Assembly: GCA_021464415.1 (NCBI GenBank)
Contig: CM038465.1
Span: forward strand, 80,200,919-80,264,918
Reading direction: 5' to 3'
Length of the DNA: 64,000 nucleotides
Source of the DNA: Lonicera japonica
Taxonomy: Eukaryota > Streptophyta > Magnoliopsida > Dipsacales > Caprifoliaceae
This document shows positions 46,777 through 59,600 of the stretch, one piece after another. The position numbers and the translations under genes were made by a program. The stretch's first letter is position 1, and the number at the start of each line of letters is the position of its first letter. The notes under the pieces are model-generated. The model was not told the DNA's origin. It did no database searches and saw nothing but the letters and a program-made list of their open reading frames with translations.

Positions 46777-47965
46777 GTTTTTTTTTTGGTAAAATTTGAA
46801 TTTATATAAACAATGAAGAATCAATTACAATGAGCACTGATTAACAAGACAACAGCGGGCCTAACTATCCATTCTATGCCCAGCACAAACATCATAAAAG
46901 TCCTCTTTATACAAGCATAACAAATTCTCTTAATCCCCATTCTCTACATAACAGCCAATTAGTATAAGTCATTTTGCTTCTCCAATGCCAAGTAGCTTCT
47001 CTGATGATGACTTTTATCCTGGTAAAAACCTGTTGCCAGCTTTGCCCCACCTGCCTAAAGATCCGATAATTCCTTTCCCTCCAAACCTCATAGACCACTG
47101 TAGCTAAAGCTAATGATCTTAATTATACGAACCATGAAATCATTGCTTTTAGTTTCAACAATTGCTATCCCGCTTTTACCATCCCAATTATCAACTGTTC
47201 TATGCAAGTTGTTTCTACGGAGAACCTCCTCCCAGATACTTTTAGAGAAAAGACAATCAAAAAAAATATGGTTAATACATTCATTAGCAGTCCCACATAG
47301 GATACAACCATCTTTTTGCACACTTCCCCAGGCCATAAGTTTATCTTTAGTATTCATTCTTCTTCGAAAAGCCATCCACAGAATGATTGCTAGCTTTGGA
47401 ACATATCCTCTGAACCACACCACATTGTACTAAGGAACAATACCCCTATGCCTTCGAACCACCTCTCTAGCAAAAGCACAAGTAAACTTACCATTTTTAT
47501 TAGGTTTCCATGTCACTTGGTCATTACTTCCGGGATTAAGAGCTGGAAGGTGCTGAGCAATTCTAACAAGGTTTTTTGAGCCAGCATTAGGAAAAACCCA
47601 TCTGCCCTCTTAAATATAATCACAAAGTTTACCATTTGGATTGCTAACAGCATCATATGTAATTCTCATACCATGTTTCTTCACAAGAGGCTCATCCTTA
47701 TGCCATTGATCATACCAAGTATAAATTGTAGTACCATGTCCTTAGTAATGATCTCTTTCTATTAACAAAATTCAAGAGGGGGGGAGTTTAATAATGGAGA
47801 TATTATGTGACCTATGTCCTATGGACCAAGGGAACAACTGTCTTCCAAGGCAAAGAGAAATGACGAAGCACAAATGTAATTAATCCATGTGCGCACTTTA
47901 GTGGGCGTCACACCCCACTGCCAAAAGCAACTAATCTTATGCCATTGATCATACCAAGTACATAA
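46777..47965 (-). pseudogene. LINE 3' fragment (zinc-binding domain to poly(A))
   Basis: Minus-strand frames: FTCAFAREVVRRHRG and VWFRGYVPKLAIILWMAFRRRM, then the zinc-binding CILCGTANECINHIFFDC, then VYEVWRERNYRIFR. A run of A (T on the + strand at 46778-46787) closes the element on the left. The 5' end is truncated within the connector. A 24-base phrase (CTTATGCCATTGATCATACC...) near 47698 is repeated near 47937, marking an internal duplication or the truncation point. Distinct from the LINE at 32-40 kb. Confidence 0.85.
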
Positions 47966-49642
47966 CAAATTTTAATTAGGGTAAAAAAACATTAAACCCC
48001 CCCTAATTATTGTAATCTTTCGCTTTATCTCTTGATTTATAAAAGCTGCCAATAGCCCCCCTCAATTATTAGCATTTATCATTTAACGCTTAAAATGATA
48101 TAATTGTATTGTACAATTAAAATTTCATATATATATACATATAAAAAATATAAGTAAATAATATAAATCCAAACCACCTTGATCTATCTCAAATTTAACA
48201 TATTCGCCTTTAAACTAAAAATCCCAATTAAATTGGGTTCATATTTTAAGGTGTATATTTACCAAATATTTTATATATAAATATACGTACAAATACATAT
48301 ATATTTGCATTAAGTTGTTTATATATATATAGGGAGTCCGTGGTAGTTGATCGGGTGGAGGATGTGTCTCTATGCAAACATATATATGTGTGTGTACATA
48401 TTTACATAAAAATATTAATATATGTATATACTAGATATACCCGTATCTGCGGCACTACCTATCCAAACTCATATCAAGTTTTTGTTGTGGAATATATATT
48501 TAAAAATATGTCCCAAATCTGACTTGTTAAAGATGTATCTTAGGTCATTAGATATCTAAAGCAATTTTTTATATAAGCATCCGGTTCGAAAGAACCCAAT
48601 CTAATCATATATTTCAAAAACCTAAACTTACACTTTTTCTATATGCATAAACCCGAACTCTACTTGCCCGCCCCGACCTACTCCAACTGTTATAATTATA
48701 TTATATTTTAAGGGTATTTAAAGAAAAAAATATTATATACATTTAGGATGGGGTCATAAGGGTTAAAATTTATACAAACCTAAACTCGACCCAAAACATT
48801 ATTTTATAGCAAACACTATGTTCAATCACAAATTTTACATATACACATTTATCATTATACATGTACTTCTCATGCACCTGCAATGACAATAAAATAATGA
48901 AGACAAATACACTAAACCACTATTAGTATACTTTCCCTCTCTCGGTCACTCGCCTCAATATTACACCCATCTCTTCAACACCATTTGCGAATCACACGCA
49001 CTTTCAAATATGTTTTGTTCTTCAAAGAAAGAACATTTATTTTGGCATGAATTGAAACCCTAAAGTAAATTTTATGTTTTCAATTTTTGATTTATCTGGT
49101 TGGTTTCAAAAACTCTCTCAAAACCTGCGTAAAAATCCCTTACCTTGTGGTCTTTTTATATAAAAATATAAAGACTAATTCTCTTTAGGAAAATGTTAAA
49201 AAAAACTTAAAATCAAAAATTTTGTGATAAAAATACACCTCCCATAAATTATAGGTTGGACCAGTCCTGGTTAGAAAATCATGTATTGGTCCAAAATTGA
49301 GAAATCAATTCCAACCTCGAAAAAATGTCAGACTAGTCCACATTATAAATGTATGTACCAATCCACCCATAAAGCGATCCATTTTTTTTTCTTTGATAAA
49401 AGTTTATGTGACTTGATTTAGAGAATGGAAGGTGGCACACGGTTTTAAAAAGTGGCTTGTTTGACTTTTCTTTTCCTTTTTCTCTCTATCTCTTTTAATT
49501 TCCATTTCCCTTTTGTTTTTTTGCCTTGTCAAATTCGTTTAAGCTTTACTCTGGCCCAAATTTTCGAGGCAACTTTAAGAATTTGTTAAGAATATAATTC
49601 AAGAGTTTTCTCATCAATTCGGTTCGCTGAAACAGTACAGGC

Positions 49643-49668
49643 AAAAAAAAAAAAAAAAAAAAAAAAAA
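49643..49668. repeat. Run of 26 A
   Basis: Uninterrupted A run inside the 3.7-kb element; possibly the tail of a retroposed sequence, but no source is recognisable. Confidence 0.9.
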
Positions 49669-49801
49669 CGCCCCAAAAAACTTTTGTGAAAACACCCTAT
49701 AGGAAATCAAATTCAAATGTCAATGCTCAACATATCTATCTTGAATGTAGCACTTTAATGCATGGTTTCTATAACTTGGTTTACTTGTAGTTCTTTAAAT
49801 G

Positions 49802-50632
49802 TGATGGTGCGAATCAGTAATCCAATCCGTCTCGCCAACCACGAGCTGACGCGTGGCCGTCCACACGTCAACGATCAAGCCTGTCCTATCAGGAAGAGCT
49901 CGAAGGAGCCTTGTTTGATCACTACAAGAAAAGTGGAGTCCCTCATAAGTTGGACACATGTTCGAGAGTTAATTACGCACAACAAATTGCAGAGCTCGGG
50001 CTCCAAAGCTCTTTTGACGAGTTCTGAAGCCCTCTTGCCCAACCACTCTGCCACCTGCTCTACAGAATACACAGAACCTCATCCGTTCTCATTAAATGCA
50101 CACCAACTGCATTTAATGCACCGAAATTCATGGAGAAGTAAGGTCAGAGTTAGTGATGATCAAAGCATGGCTCTAAACCTTCTTTGGGAGCTCTGGCCAT
50201 ACGTTTCCTCTCAGTCATATATATATAAAAATCATTTACTTATGTCAACTAACTCAACAACACAATTACTACTAAACAACCAATAACAACAGATAGATAA
50301 TAGCTTAAAGAGAGATAGAGATATCAAGTACACAATCGAGCTCCAAATACAGAGAAGTTAGAATTTGTGTAGTCATAAGCGTACTCTCATTATAATATTG
50401 TGATGGTAGACTAACTAGAGAGATTATTGCGAGTTTGTAATAGCTACTTAGTTATATCAATAATAAGGCAAAATCGAGCTCATAGCTATATTCCACAGAG
50501 GATGACTAATCCTTATTTTCATACGAGGCCAACCTCCTCTATACATCTTTGACTCTGTTGGTTTGTTGTATTTATTATTCCAATCATTTGATAGTGTGGT
50601 TTAAAATACCCTTCTAGTTTTTAGCACCAACA
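49802..50632 (+). mobile_element. Solo LTR (831 bases)
   Basis: Starts TGATGGTGCG and ends GCACCAACA, so termini are inverted (TGnTGGTGC). The 5-base duplication AAATG is at 49797-49801 and 50633-50637. TATA candidate ATATATATATAAAAATC near 50217. G+C and codon-like regularity in 49762-50286 produce an open frame that is not a gene. The parent family was not identified. Confidence 0.7.
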
Positions 50633-51335
50633 AAATGTATTACCGAACGACTTAAATAATTTGCAAATAAATATGTTCGTCGAAAAAATAAAGTCAACAC
50701 ATTTTAGACCTTACAAAAACCTCAGCTCTTTGACCCAAAAAGAGGGCCACAGTTAGTCTTCAATGATCGTTGTCTTGCATGAATTTTCATTGGCTCAAAG
50801 TGGTACAAATTCCATTTACTTCTTTTTTTTCCTAATAGGTCCCACTACAACTCCACAAAATACACTAATGATATTGTACCACAAAATAAATATTGATACC
50901 ACATACGGGAATCACAGTCTACCGATCGGGATATTTCGTCCTCGAATTTTGGCAGTCCAAAAGTGGCATAAGGAATCCAAAAGCATGGATTACCGCAAAT
51001 GGATATCACTAATTTTACTCACAAATAAATTTATTAAATGCGTTATCAAGTAATAAAAGTCATCAAAAGTCAGGCAGGTCACTAAACAGTTAATTGCATA
51101 ATCAATTGCTAAATAATCAATTGATAAATATAAAAATACATTAGAATTTGGATTTTCTTGAAACACTTTCAAATTTAATGAAATATACATGTAGGCTAAT
51201 TATGCTTTAAATTACCAACATGCCACAACACACATGTAAGTCGTTAGATTAAAAGACAAAAAGCTTAGGACAGATTCTAACCATTACTCATGTAGATAAA
51301 AAAAATTAGCAGTTTTTTTTGGGTTAATTTTATTA

Positions 51336-51370
<35 letters not shown>

Positions 51371-51654
51371 GTAAATATACACCTTAATTAAAATACAAAC
51401 ACACCTTAATTAGAATTTTCAACATGAGAGTGAATATATTAAATTTGAGATAGATCAAGGTGGGTTGGGTTTATTTTATTTTTCTTTTATATATGTAAAT
51501 TAAACTTTAATTGTACACGGACAGTTATACTATTTCGGGGTTAAGTGATAAAAAACTAATAGTTTAGGGGAGTTTAATTTCGAATTTTATAAATCAAAGG
51601 GAAAGTGAAAAAGTGTAATAGTTCAGGGTGGTTAGGTGTTGTTTGATAACACCA

Positions 51655-53125
51655 CTTAAATATAAAAATTTAAAATTTTCAGATTTAGGTGGTTGTAAAA
51701 TTGTTTCTTAACAAAAAAATAAATAAAAATCAAGTGACAGTTTAATTTTCTTTACTTAAAACTGAAAACTTTCATCTGAAATTTTAAGTGGTAAATTTTT
51801 CACTTTAAACTGAAAACTTAATTTTAAATAGTGTAAAATACAGTATTTTACACTTTTACATTTAAATAAATTACCATACTGTGCAGCAAACCTTTAACTT
51901 TTTGTTAAAAAAAATTTAATTTTCAGATGTGTTATATTTAAACAAACAATATTTTTTTCAAATACTGTTTTTAAAACTAAACAAACAGTTTTTTCAATTT
52001 AAATTTTCATTTTTCAATTTAATTTCGGTTTTCAGGTGGCGTTTGATAAAAAACTGAAAACTAAAATTGAAAAAGTTGTTTGTTTAGTTATTAAAACTGT
52101 ATCTGAAAAATGTTGTTTGTTTGAATATAACACATATGAAAACTGATTTTTTTTAGTATGACAATTTTGCCCTTATTAGTTTATTTAGATTACATTATTC
52201 TAAATAAGAATAAAAAAGACCATATGATTTAAACTTTTCAACCAAGCTAGCTCATTTCATTTATAAAAATTGCTAATCACCATTACTTTGCTAAATGTAA
52301 AACTTCATAAAATAACATTTTAAAGTTCACAAAAATTTAAAACATAAAGATATAATTTTATATCAAGTAAAACTAATTAAGCAATATAATGAAATGCAAT
52401 GCTATATATAAGGTTAATTTTGTTGGGTTATCTAAAATGTTAGAGAAATCCCTTTTTTTTTTTAAAAAAAAAAAGACATGAAGACTACATAAGTAATTTG
52501 AATTCACACTATAAGTAACAAAATTTCAAAGTATAATACATTACTAAACTCACTGAGATTGTAATTTGATAGCAAACGAATTAGAAATATATATCAAAGC
52601 TAGATTAAATTCAGCAAACAAAGAATTAATCATAAATAAAGCCCTAAAACCATGATTAACTAAAACCCAAATGAATTATAAACCCTAAAAACCATGATTA
52701 ATCAAATACCCAAATGAATTATAAACAAATGAGGATAGAAAAAAGCCTAAAAGATATTGCAAGAAGAAAGAGGAAGGTAGATATACTACAAGAAGAAGAA
52801 GAATAAAGTGACATAAATTATAATAGAAATAATTGATATGTACATAAGGCGTCTGTGCGTATGGATGGAAGAGAGAAAGAAAGGCTCTGCGTAGAAAGAG
52901 AAGAGGAGAATATCACGTGTTTTCAAATAGAGTAAAATATATATTTTACGCTCTTTGAAATCAAGTTTTTAATTTTAAATGATGAATTTACCGCTTAAAA
53001 CTTTTGATATAATTTTTTTTAAAATTTTAAGCGATAAAAGTTAAATTGATACCTAATTTTTTTTTGTTAACAAATAACTTTAAAACCATTTAAATTTAAA
53101 AACTTTGCCTTTAAAGTGGTGCACC
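51655..53125. mobile_element. 1.5-kb inverted-repeat element with an internal foldback
   Basis: The left arm starts CACCACTTAAATATAAAAAT and runs about 200 bases; the inverted right arm starts CACCACTTTAAAGGCAAAGT. In the middle, 51895-52025 is the reverse complement of 52045-52165 (key words AACAAACAATATTTTT and AATGTTGTTTGTTTG), a hairpin with a loop of about 20 bases. No coding region. Confidence 0.6.
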
Positions 53126-53559
53126 CGTGTTTTTTACCCTTTTAATTATACAAACACAATCACATATTCACTGCGGCGATTTATATCATAAGGCAATTTC
53201 TAATGGTATTTTTTATAAATTTATTTATATCCTACGTATCTTGGTACTTTTAATACATTTATATATCTATTTGACAATATAATTGTATAAATAGAAAAGT
53301 GTCAAATAAAGCTTATTTAATAGTATCATTTATATCTTACTTAGCATTTATTTAAGAATGAGAAAAAAAATAATAAATTTATTATATTTAATGAGAAAGT
53401 GCTATATCACATTAAAAATTTATATTATAATTTTTACGTGTAAAAATACTTATACAAATTTTTTATATAATTTAGTTTTCAGCTCATCTCATATAAAAAA
53501 TACTATAGAAATGATTGTTAAAATACTTTTTTCCTTTTCCGCTTTTTAAACGTAAAAAT

Positions 53560-53666
53560 TTGGTTGAATAGAAATGACGGAGCTGGCCTAAACCCCTAAA
53601 AGCTCAAGGCCATAGCTCTCACAAAGCCAAGGCAAAGGCAAAACCAGAATCAAAATCTAATCATCA
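53560..53666 (+). promoter_or_regulatory. 5' leader of the AMP deaminase gene
   Basis: The 100 bases before the ATG are clearly less AT-rich than the DNA upstream of 53550, consistent with a transcribed leader. No clear TATA box; the start context AATCATCAATGGAG is good for plants. Everything from 53126 to 53550 is plain AT-rich DNA. Confidence 0.4.
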
Positions 53667-56600
53667 ATGGAGTCGTCATCATCATCATCGTCTGTTTCGT
53701 CTATCCATCTGGCACTGGCAACTCTATTCGGAGCCTCAGTAATGGCAATATCCGCCTTCTACATCCACAAGCGCAGCGTCGACCAAGTCCTCGACCGCTT
53801 CATCAAGCTCCGCCGCAAGTCCCCTCCCGACGACCACAGCTCCTTCATTTCTGAATCCGGCGGCGAAGATGATTCTTACGGCGGAGTTCTTTCTGCCTTC
53901 GATGGCGAGATCGAGACTGATAGGAGTATATGGAGGCAAAGCGAGCTATCCAAGTCGTTGGATCAAAATGCTATTATTAACTACTACAGAGCTTCCTCGT
54001 CTTTGCCGAATGCAGGTTTGTCGCACGAGTGGATTGACGAGGAGGCCAATACTAATACTATAGCCACTTCTTTGGATAAACTCAGTTTGATTCCATCCGG
54101 TCTACCACCTCTTCGAACAGCGCAAAAAGATGGTAAGTAATTAATTGTTATTTTCAACTCTTCCTGTCGTTTGCTAGCTGCTGATAGCTCATTTGCTTTG
54201 TAGGTTTAATTTTCCTTTTGTTGTTGAGAATAATGGAATAAACTACTGTGTTCGTCAGTCCGTTAGTAATTCTAAGAAATGTATCGCATTGATCATCATG
54301 CAGGATCAAAGATATTTTTCTTGTAGCAGATGCATAAGTAGATTGAAAAGAATATATGATGTTATATTGGTATTTAAGTTGTATATTTTGATGACCGATT
54401 GCATTTTTTAGCTTGATAGCAGAAGGCCCCTTTCCATTGCTCTTTTTTTCTCTAGGTTTGATAAGCAGAAGTAGGTATTTTTTTTACAAGTGCTATATAA
54501 TGTGTTTGAGATGTAAGCCTACTATGGCGGTGTATTGCTATTCAAGTGATTTTTGTGCCCGTATGTATTTATTGAAGGTTTGGATTGAACATGGATACAG
54601 ATTAGTTCTTAGTCCACGAGTTTTTATCTGTGCACGGCTATGTACTTGTGAGACTTCTGGATGGCCCTTAGAGAATGAATGAGGTCTTCAATATGAACGT
54701 CTCCTTTTTTTTCCTTTTTTCTGCTGAACCCTTTTGTAAGCAGTGATATCAAAAATTGGCACACGTGATGACCAATAATTATAAGGAGCAACCTTAAGCA
54801 AGGCTCGCTGTGGTGACTAGAGCTCACAGATCCATTAGGGAGGTTGTGTGTTTGGTTCCTCCCCTGACCTGATCTATTTGATAAAAGGGCAAACTAATAA
54901 AAAAAGGTGGTTATGCATATTACAATCTCATTTTCTCGTAAGAAATGCAATAATAAATTCTATTACCCATTATGTACAAAATATATGATGTTCGAATGTC
55001 TAACAGTCTCAGTAGTTATTAATCATTAGTGGCAAAAAGATGGAATTCTAGATTTTGGAGATGAACTGGAAAATAATGGGAAGTGTAGTGCATTGTAGTT
55101 AGCTTTGAAACAGAAGAACATCTAAAGATTGGGCGCAGTGATAATATTGCCATGCATATTTCACGGCAGCTGCCTGGGCGGGATGAAGATACCAGCATGA
55201 ACGTCTCAAATGCAATGTCGTTTGCTTTTATGATAAGAAAGAAATATTTTCAATGAAGGAAGCATATACATAAAGAGTAGGACAAGGTGTCTTAATAAGC
55301 GGAACATTAGTTCTGTTTAATACCAACATAATGTTGGTCCTAGGGAATAATCAATGGGTCCTTTAAATGGTTTACTGCTGAACTTGAGTCAAGTTGAGAT
55401 TTGAGAATGAGTTGAACCTAAATTGCATGATAGAAATAAGTGTACATTTATAGCTTCTGTTTTGAAGACCCATTAGCTGCAGGCATGTTGAACTAGCTTT
55501 TGTTGGTATCTGTTTTCTGGTAATTATTTCTGCCTTTCTGGTATGGTTTTAGTGTGTATAGAGAAATGAAATAGACAAGCTTCCCCACAAAATCAATTCA
55601 ATTTTATTGTGTTGTGAATTGGTGAATTGGAGACCTGATTTGGAAAATGGAAAGAGCAATGTTTGACTTAACTGCTATGAAGCACAGACACTCTCTTGGA
55701 GGCCACATGTCGGGCCTGACACTTGTCGGACACTCCAACACTCTCCGATACTCTCTCTGACACTTGAATTTAATTTTATTCTCTAATATTTGATAATTGA
55801 TTTAGATGGCTACTACTCATAGTGTTTCTTCATTGTAACATCAATTGAGGATGAGGCAACTAAGCCATTTTTTATATTCCCCTTTTGTTTTCTATCATTC
55901 TATGGAACAATTTAGTCTATGTATGCTTTTTGATGCTTTAATTATGGAACAATTTAGTGATCATGTTTTGAGTATTTGGGTTATTAATACAATCTAGTTT
56001 CATTTTATTGAATTCTTAAATATTTACAATGGTTATTGCATATATAATTAATTAATTAAGAACGTGTCCCCCCCACGTATCATGTCCTACATTTTGGAAA
56101 AATTGCGTGTCGCGTGTCGAGTCTATGCTTCATAGCTTAACTGAAGTATATTGAAAATTTTACATAATCATCTATGCTATATATTTAGTGAGAGGACTTT
56201 TGGTATGTATGTACAACTACGAAATTCCCCCTTCATGATTTAAATTTTTTTAAAAGTGCTCATATTAGGATTTGAGCCTATGACCTTGAGCACAAAGAAA
56301 TATCGCCAATTGACTTTGTATTTATACTACATATTACGCGAGAGGACTTTTGGTATGTATGTGAAATTACGAAATTACCTTTCATGATTTAAAAATTAAA
56401 ATAATGCTTATATTAGGATTTGAACCAATGAGCTTAAGCATGAAGAGCATATGTTATCACCACTTAGACCAAATGCTATAATTTGTACTTATTATGCTTA
56501 AAAAATATGCACAATGTGAGGAATATTAGGTATAATATATATTGCACAAATATCACGTGTGCCCCATGTTCTAGTTTAGTATATTGATATGCTGCCAATG

Positions 56601-59600
56601 GTTGTTTACTGGAAACCTGGAATTTGACCTCTGAAGTTTGTACTCGAATTCCAATTCCAAGTCTTATTCTTATCTAGATATGCGATTTTATGATGATACT
56701 TCCTGTAACATATAAGCAAAATTTCTAGATAGACTGATTTGTTTTTTCTTCCTCTCCATTTTCTGGATCTACATACTGTATCAGGTGAGTCATTGATTTA
56801 ATTTTTTCTTGTGCAGGAGAGGGTCAATTTGATAAATCTTCTGGTTCTAAGATGCGGATGGGATCTGTTGGTAGAATAATTACACCAAGATCCTCTGGTG
56901 GTTATGCATATGAGAGTGTGGAAGATTCTGATGAGGAAGGAACAGAGCTTGCCACTGGAGAGGACACGTTTTACACTTATGAGGGCCTAAATTCTACAGC
57001 TGAACATGTAAATATAAATGCAAGTATTCCTTGATAACATGTCTTCCAATACTCATATGTCATACTTAGCCCCTAAAGTGTTTGCTAGTTTAACAAACTC
57101 AATATCTAGCTATGCAAATCCAAGAGAGATGTTGTGTTTTAGGCAGTGATACAGGTGGCAATGCCCTTGTCAAAGAGGGGAAAAATATAGAATTATCTGG
57201 ACCTGACATTTTTGCAAATTTTTTATGTTTATCCGAGTCATGTCATGTTGGGAATATAATGAATATTATATATCTGTGTTGTCTAATTTGAATGGTGACT
57301 TGTCAAAAAAAAATTGAATGGTGAATACTACACGGATTGAGAAGAAAGTATTCTCGTTGGAGGGAACTAACTTCATTACAATTATTTAAATTTTCATTAG
57401 CTATTGGAACCCAATTTTGAATTGGTGAAAATGAGATACCCATTTTACTTCACAGCCAATGCGTTAATGCAGTTGGAGGCTGCACTCCCCAGCTGCATTG
57501 GACTGGCAGGACGCATGCCCAGCTGCATCAACGCAGTTGCAGGACCAACTGCAACACAGCTGGGCAGTGCTGCCTCCATCTGCATGCATCCGGCCTTCAA
57601 GTGCGTGAATGCAGCTGGGTTTGCTGCTGTTTGCCTTATGAGCATTCACTAGTGTAAAAGGATTTACTTCATTTTTGTTTCCTTATTCACCTTCTTGTTT
57701 TGCTTTTGCCATTTTTATAGTAGTTTTGCTTCTTTTGATGCAGTGCATAAAATTTAGGGCGGTGTTATTTACACCCCCCATATTTGTCACAAACACCCCC
57801 TTAGGCTTGCCTAATGAGAGGTGAGTGCAGTTACATATAGTCGGCCCACTTGGAGAGAGTTTGTTGGTTAGAACTCACCTAGCATCAGGGTAATGGAGTG
57901 CTTAGTGTACTGGAGTGTTTTCCAAAGAGGGCCGGCCCAATGAGAGGTGAGTGTACTCACATAAACTCAGCCCTAATGGGGGAGTGTATTGCTAAGCACT
58001 CGCCTAACATCAAGCAATGGAGGGGGTGTTTGTGATAAATAAGTGGGTGTTGTGTTTTTAGTTAAATTCTGGAGGGGGGAGTTTGTGACACTTTTGGTGG
58101 GTGTAAATAACACCCCACAAAATTTATGAGTATCTCTTCACAATTTGCTGGCTGTGAATCTTTCTGTAGGATACAAATGCAAACTATCTGAATCCATCTG
58201 CTGTTCCGTTGAAACCTGAAAACTTAAATTATGTTCAACTTCAAAAGCATAGAATGATTGAAGGTGAAGCAAAGGCCAGCGTAGATTATGGAGATGGAAA
58301 GGTGGATGCAGCCTCAGTCCAAGTGGGAATGGATCAAACTTTTGTGAATCCTATTTTACCTCTGCCAACTACATTGCATGGTATGGTATACTTCCTGATC
58401 CTAGTGAATTTTCTGTATATCAGTTTGGCCATCTTCCATCCATGTTTTTTTTTCGTTGAGTTAACAATGATGTATACATGATCCTCTGGTGTTTATTGCT
58501 TGCTGAAAGTCAAAATAAGTATTTATGGATACACAATTCACTATTGTTTTTTTAATTGATTAGTCTAAATATTGTGCTTGTCTTAATTGTAAATATGTGA
58601 AATAGCGTGGTTGATTTGGTCTGAACGTAACCGAAGGGTGTTTGAAGATAGAAGCAATGATCTGATTGACATTTGGGAGTTTTCTTGTTTTTTGATTGGG
58701 ATGTGGGCAAAAGCTTTGGGGATTTTTGATGCAACTGTTCGTCTTTTGTTTTCTTTGTATAGTGTTAATGTTGTAGGGTGTTGAGTGATTTTGGTCAGCT
58801 CTTGTTCTTGTCCGGTTTGCTAGAACTTCCAGCGGATGTCTTATCCTCTGCTTTCTAGCTTTTTTGATATTGTATTTGCCTTTGTATCTTTTCAGTTGTT
58901 TCATAAAATCTTTGGTTTTCTATAAAAAATAAATAAATCTATGAATCCAGAGTCAGTGAACATAGAAGAAGAAGAAAGAAAGATGATTCGTGAATGTTTA
59001 GATCTGCGAGAGAAATATGTTTTCAGGGAAAAAGTTGCTCCTTGGATGAAGGCACCTGTTGGGGAATCAAGTGCATCAGATGTCAAAATAGATCCTTTCC
59101 ATTTTGTCCCTGTTGAAGCAACTGCCGTAAGTTCTCCATCATTTGATATTGGGAAAAGCCGAGGTTCTTGTTATTTCATTTCAAGGCAATCAAGTGAACC
59201 ATTAATTTTTTTCAATGATATTGTTTATTTAATTTGCAACAGCACCACTTTAGGATGGAAGATGGAGTAGTTCACATCTATGCAAGTGAAAATGGTAAGC
59301 TTTACAAAGCAATCTGTTACTAAATAAATCCATCTAATATTCTTGAACTCCACTGATTGGTTGAAATATCAATATGGTAATTTAGTTTGCCATATAAACA
59401 ATCTTCTATCATTCTTCTGATTTATTTGTTTTGTAAATTTTTAGACACTGTAGATCTTTTCCCCGTTGCCAGTTCAACAACTTTTTTCACTGATATGCAT
59501 CACCTACTAAGAATAATTTCAATTGGAAATGTTCGCTCCATCTGCCATCATCGACTACGATTTCTTGAGGAGGTAATATTCTTCATACTCTTTTGTGGCC

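Larger units (their letters stand above)
47985..51645. mobile_element. 3.7-kb element with about 270-base terminal inverted repeats
   Basis: The left arm (ACATTAAACCCCCCCTAATT ... TTGATTTATAAAA ... GTACAATTAAA ... CACCTTGATCTATCTCAAAT ... AAGGTGTATATTTACC) is the degenerate reverse complement of the right arm, roughly 75% identical by eye. Mutator-like by arm length. The target duplication could not be fixed. There is no transposase; a solo LTR (49802-50632) and a run of 26 A lie inside. Confidence 0.65.

Noticed and set aside
49762..50286. 174-codon open frame on the + strand
   Set aside because: It lies within a solo LTR bounded by TG...CA and a 5-base duplication, and has no recognisable domain.
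57404..57652. Overlapping open frames on both strands with Ala/Cys-rich products
   Set aside because: Produced by a GC-rich hairpin inside an AMP deaminase intron; no splice context or known family.
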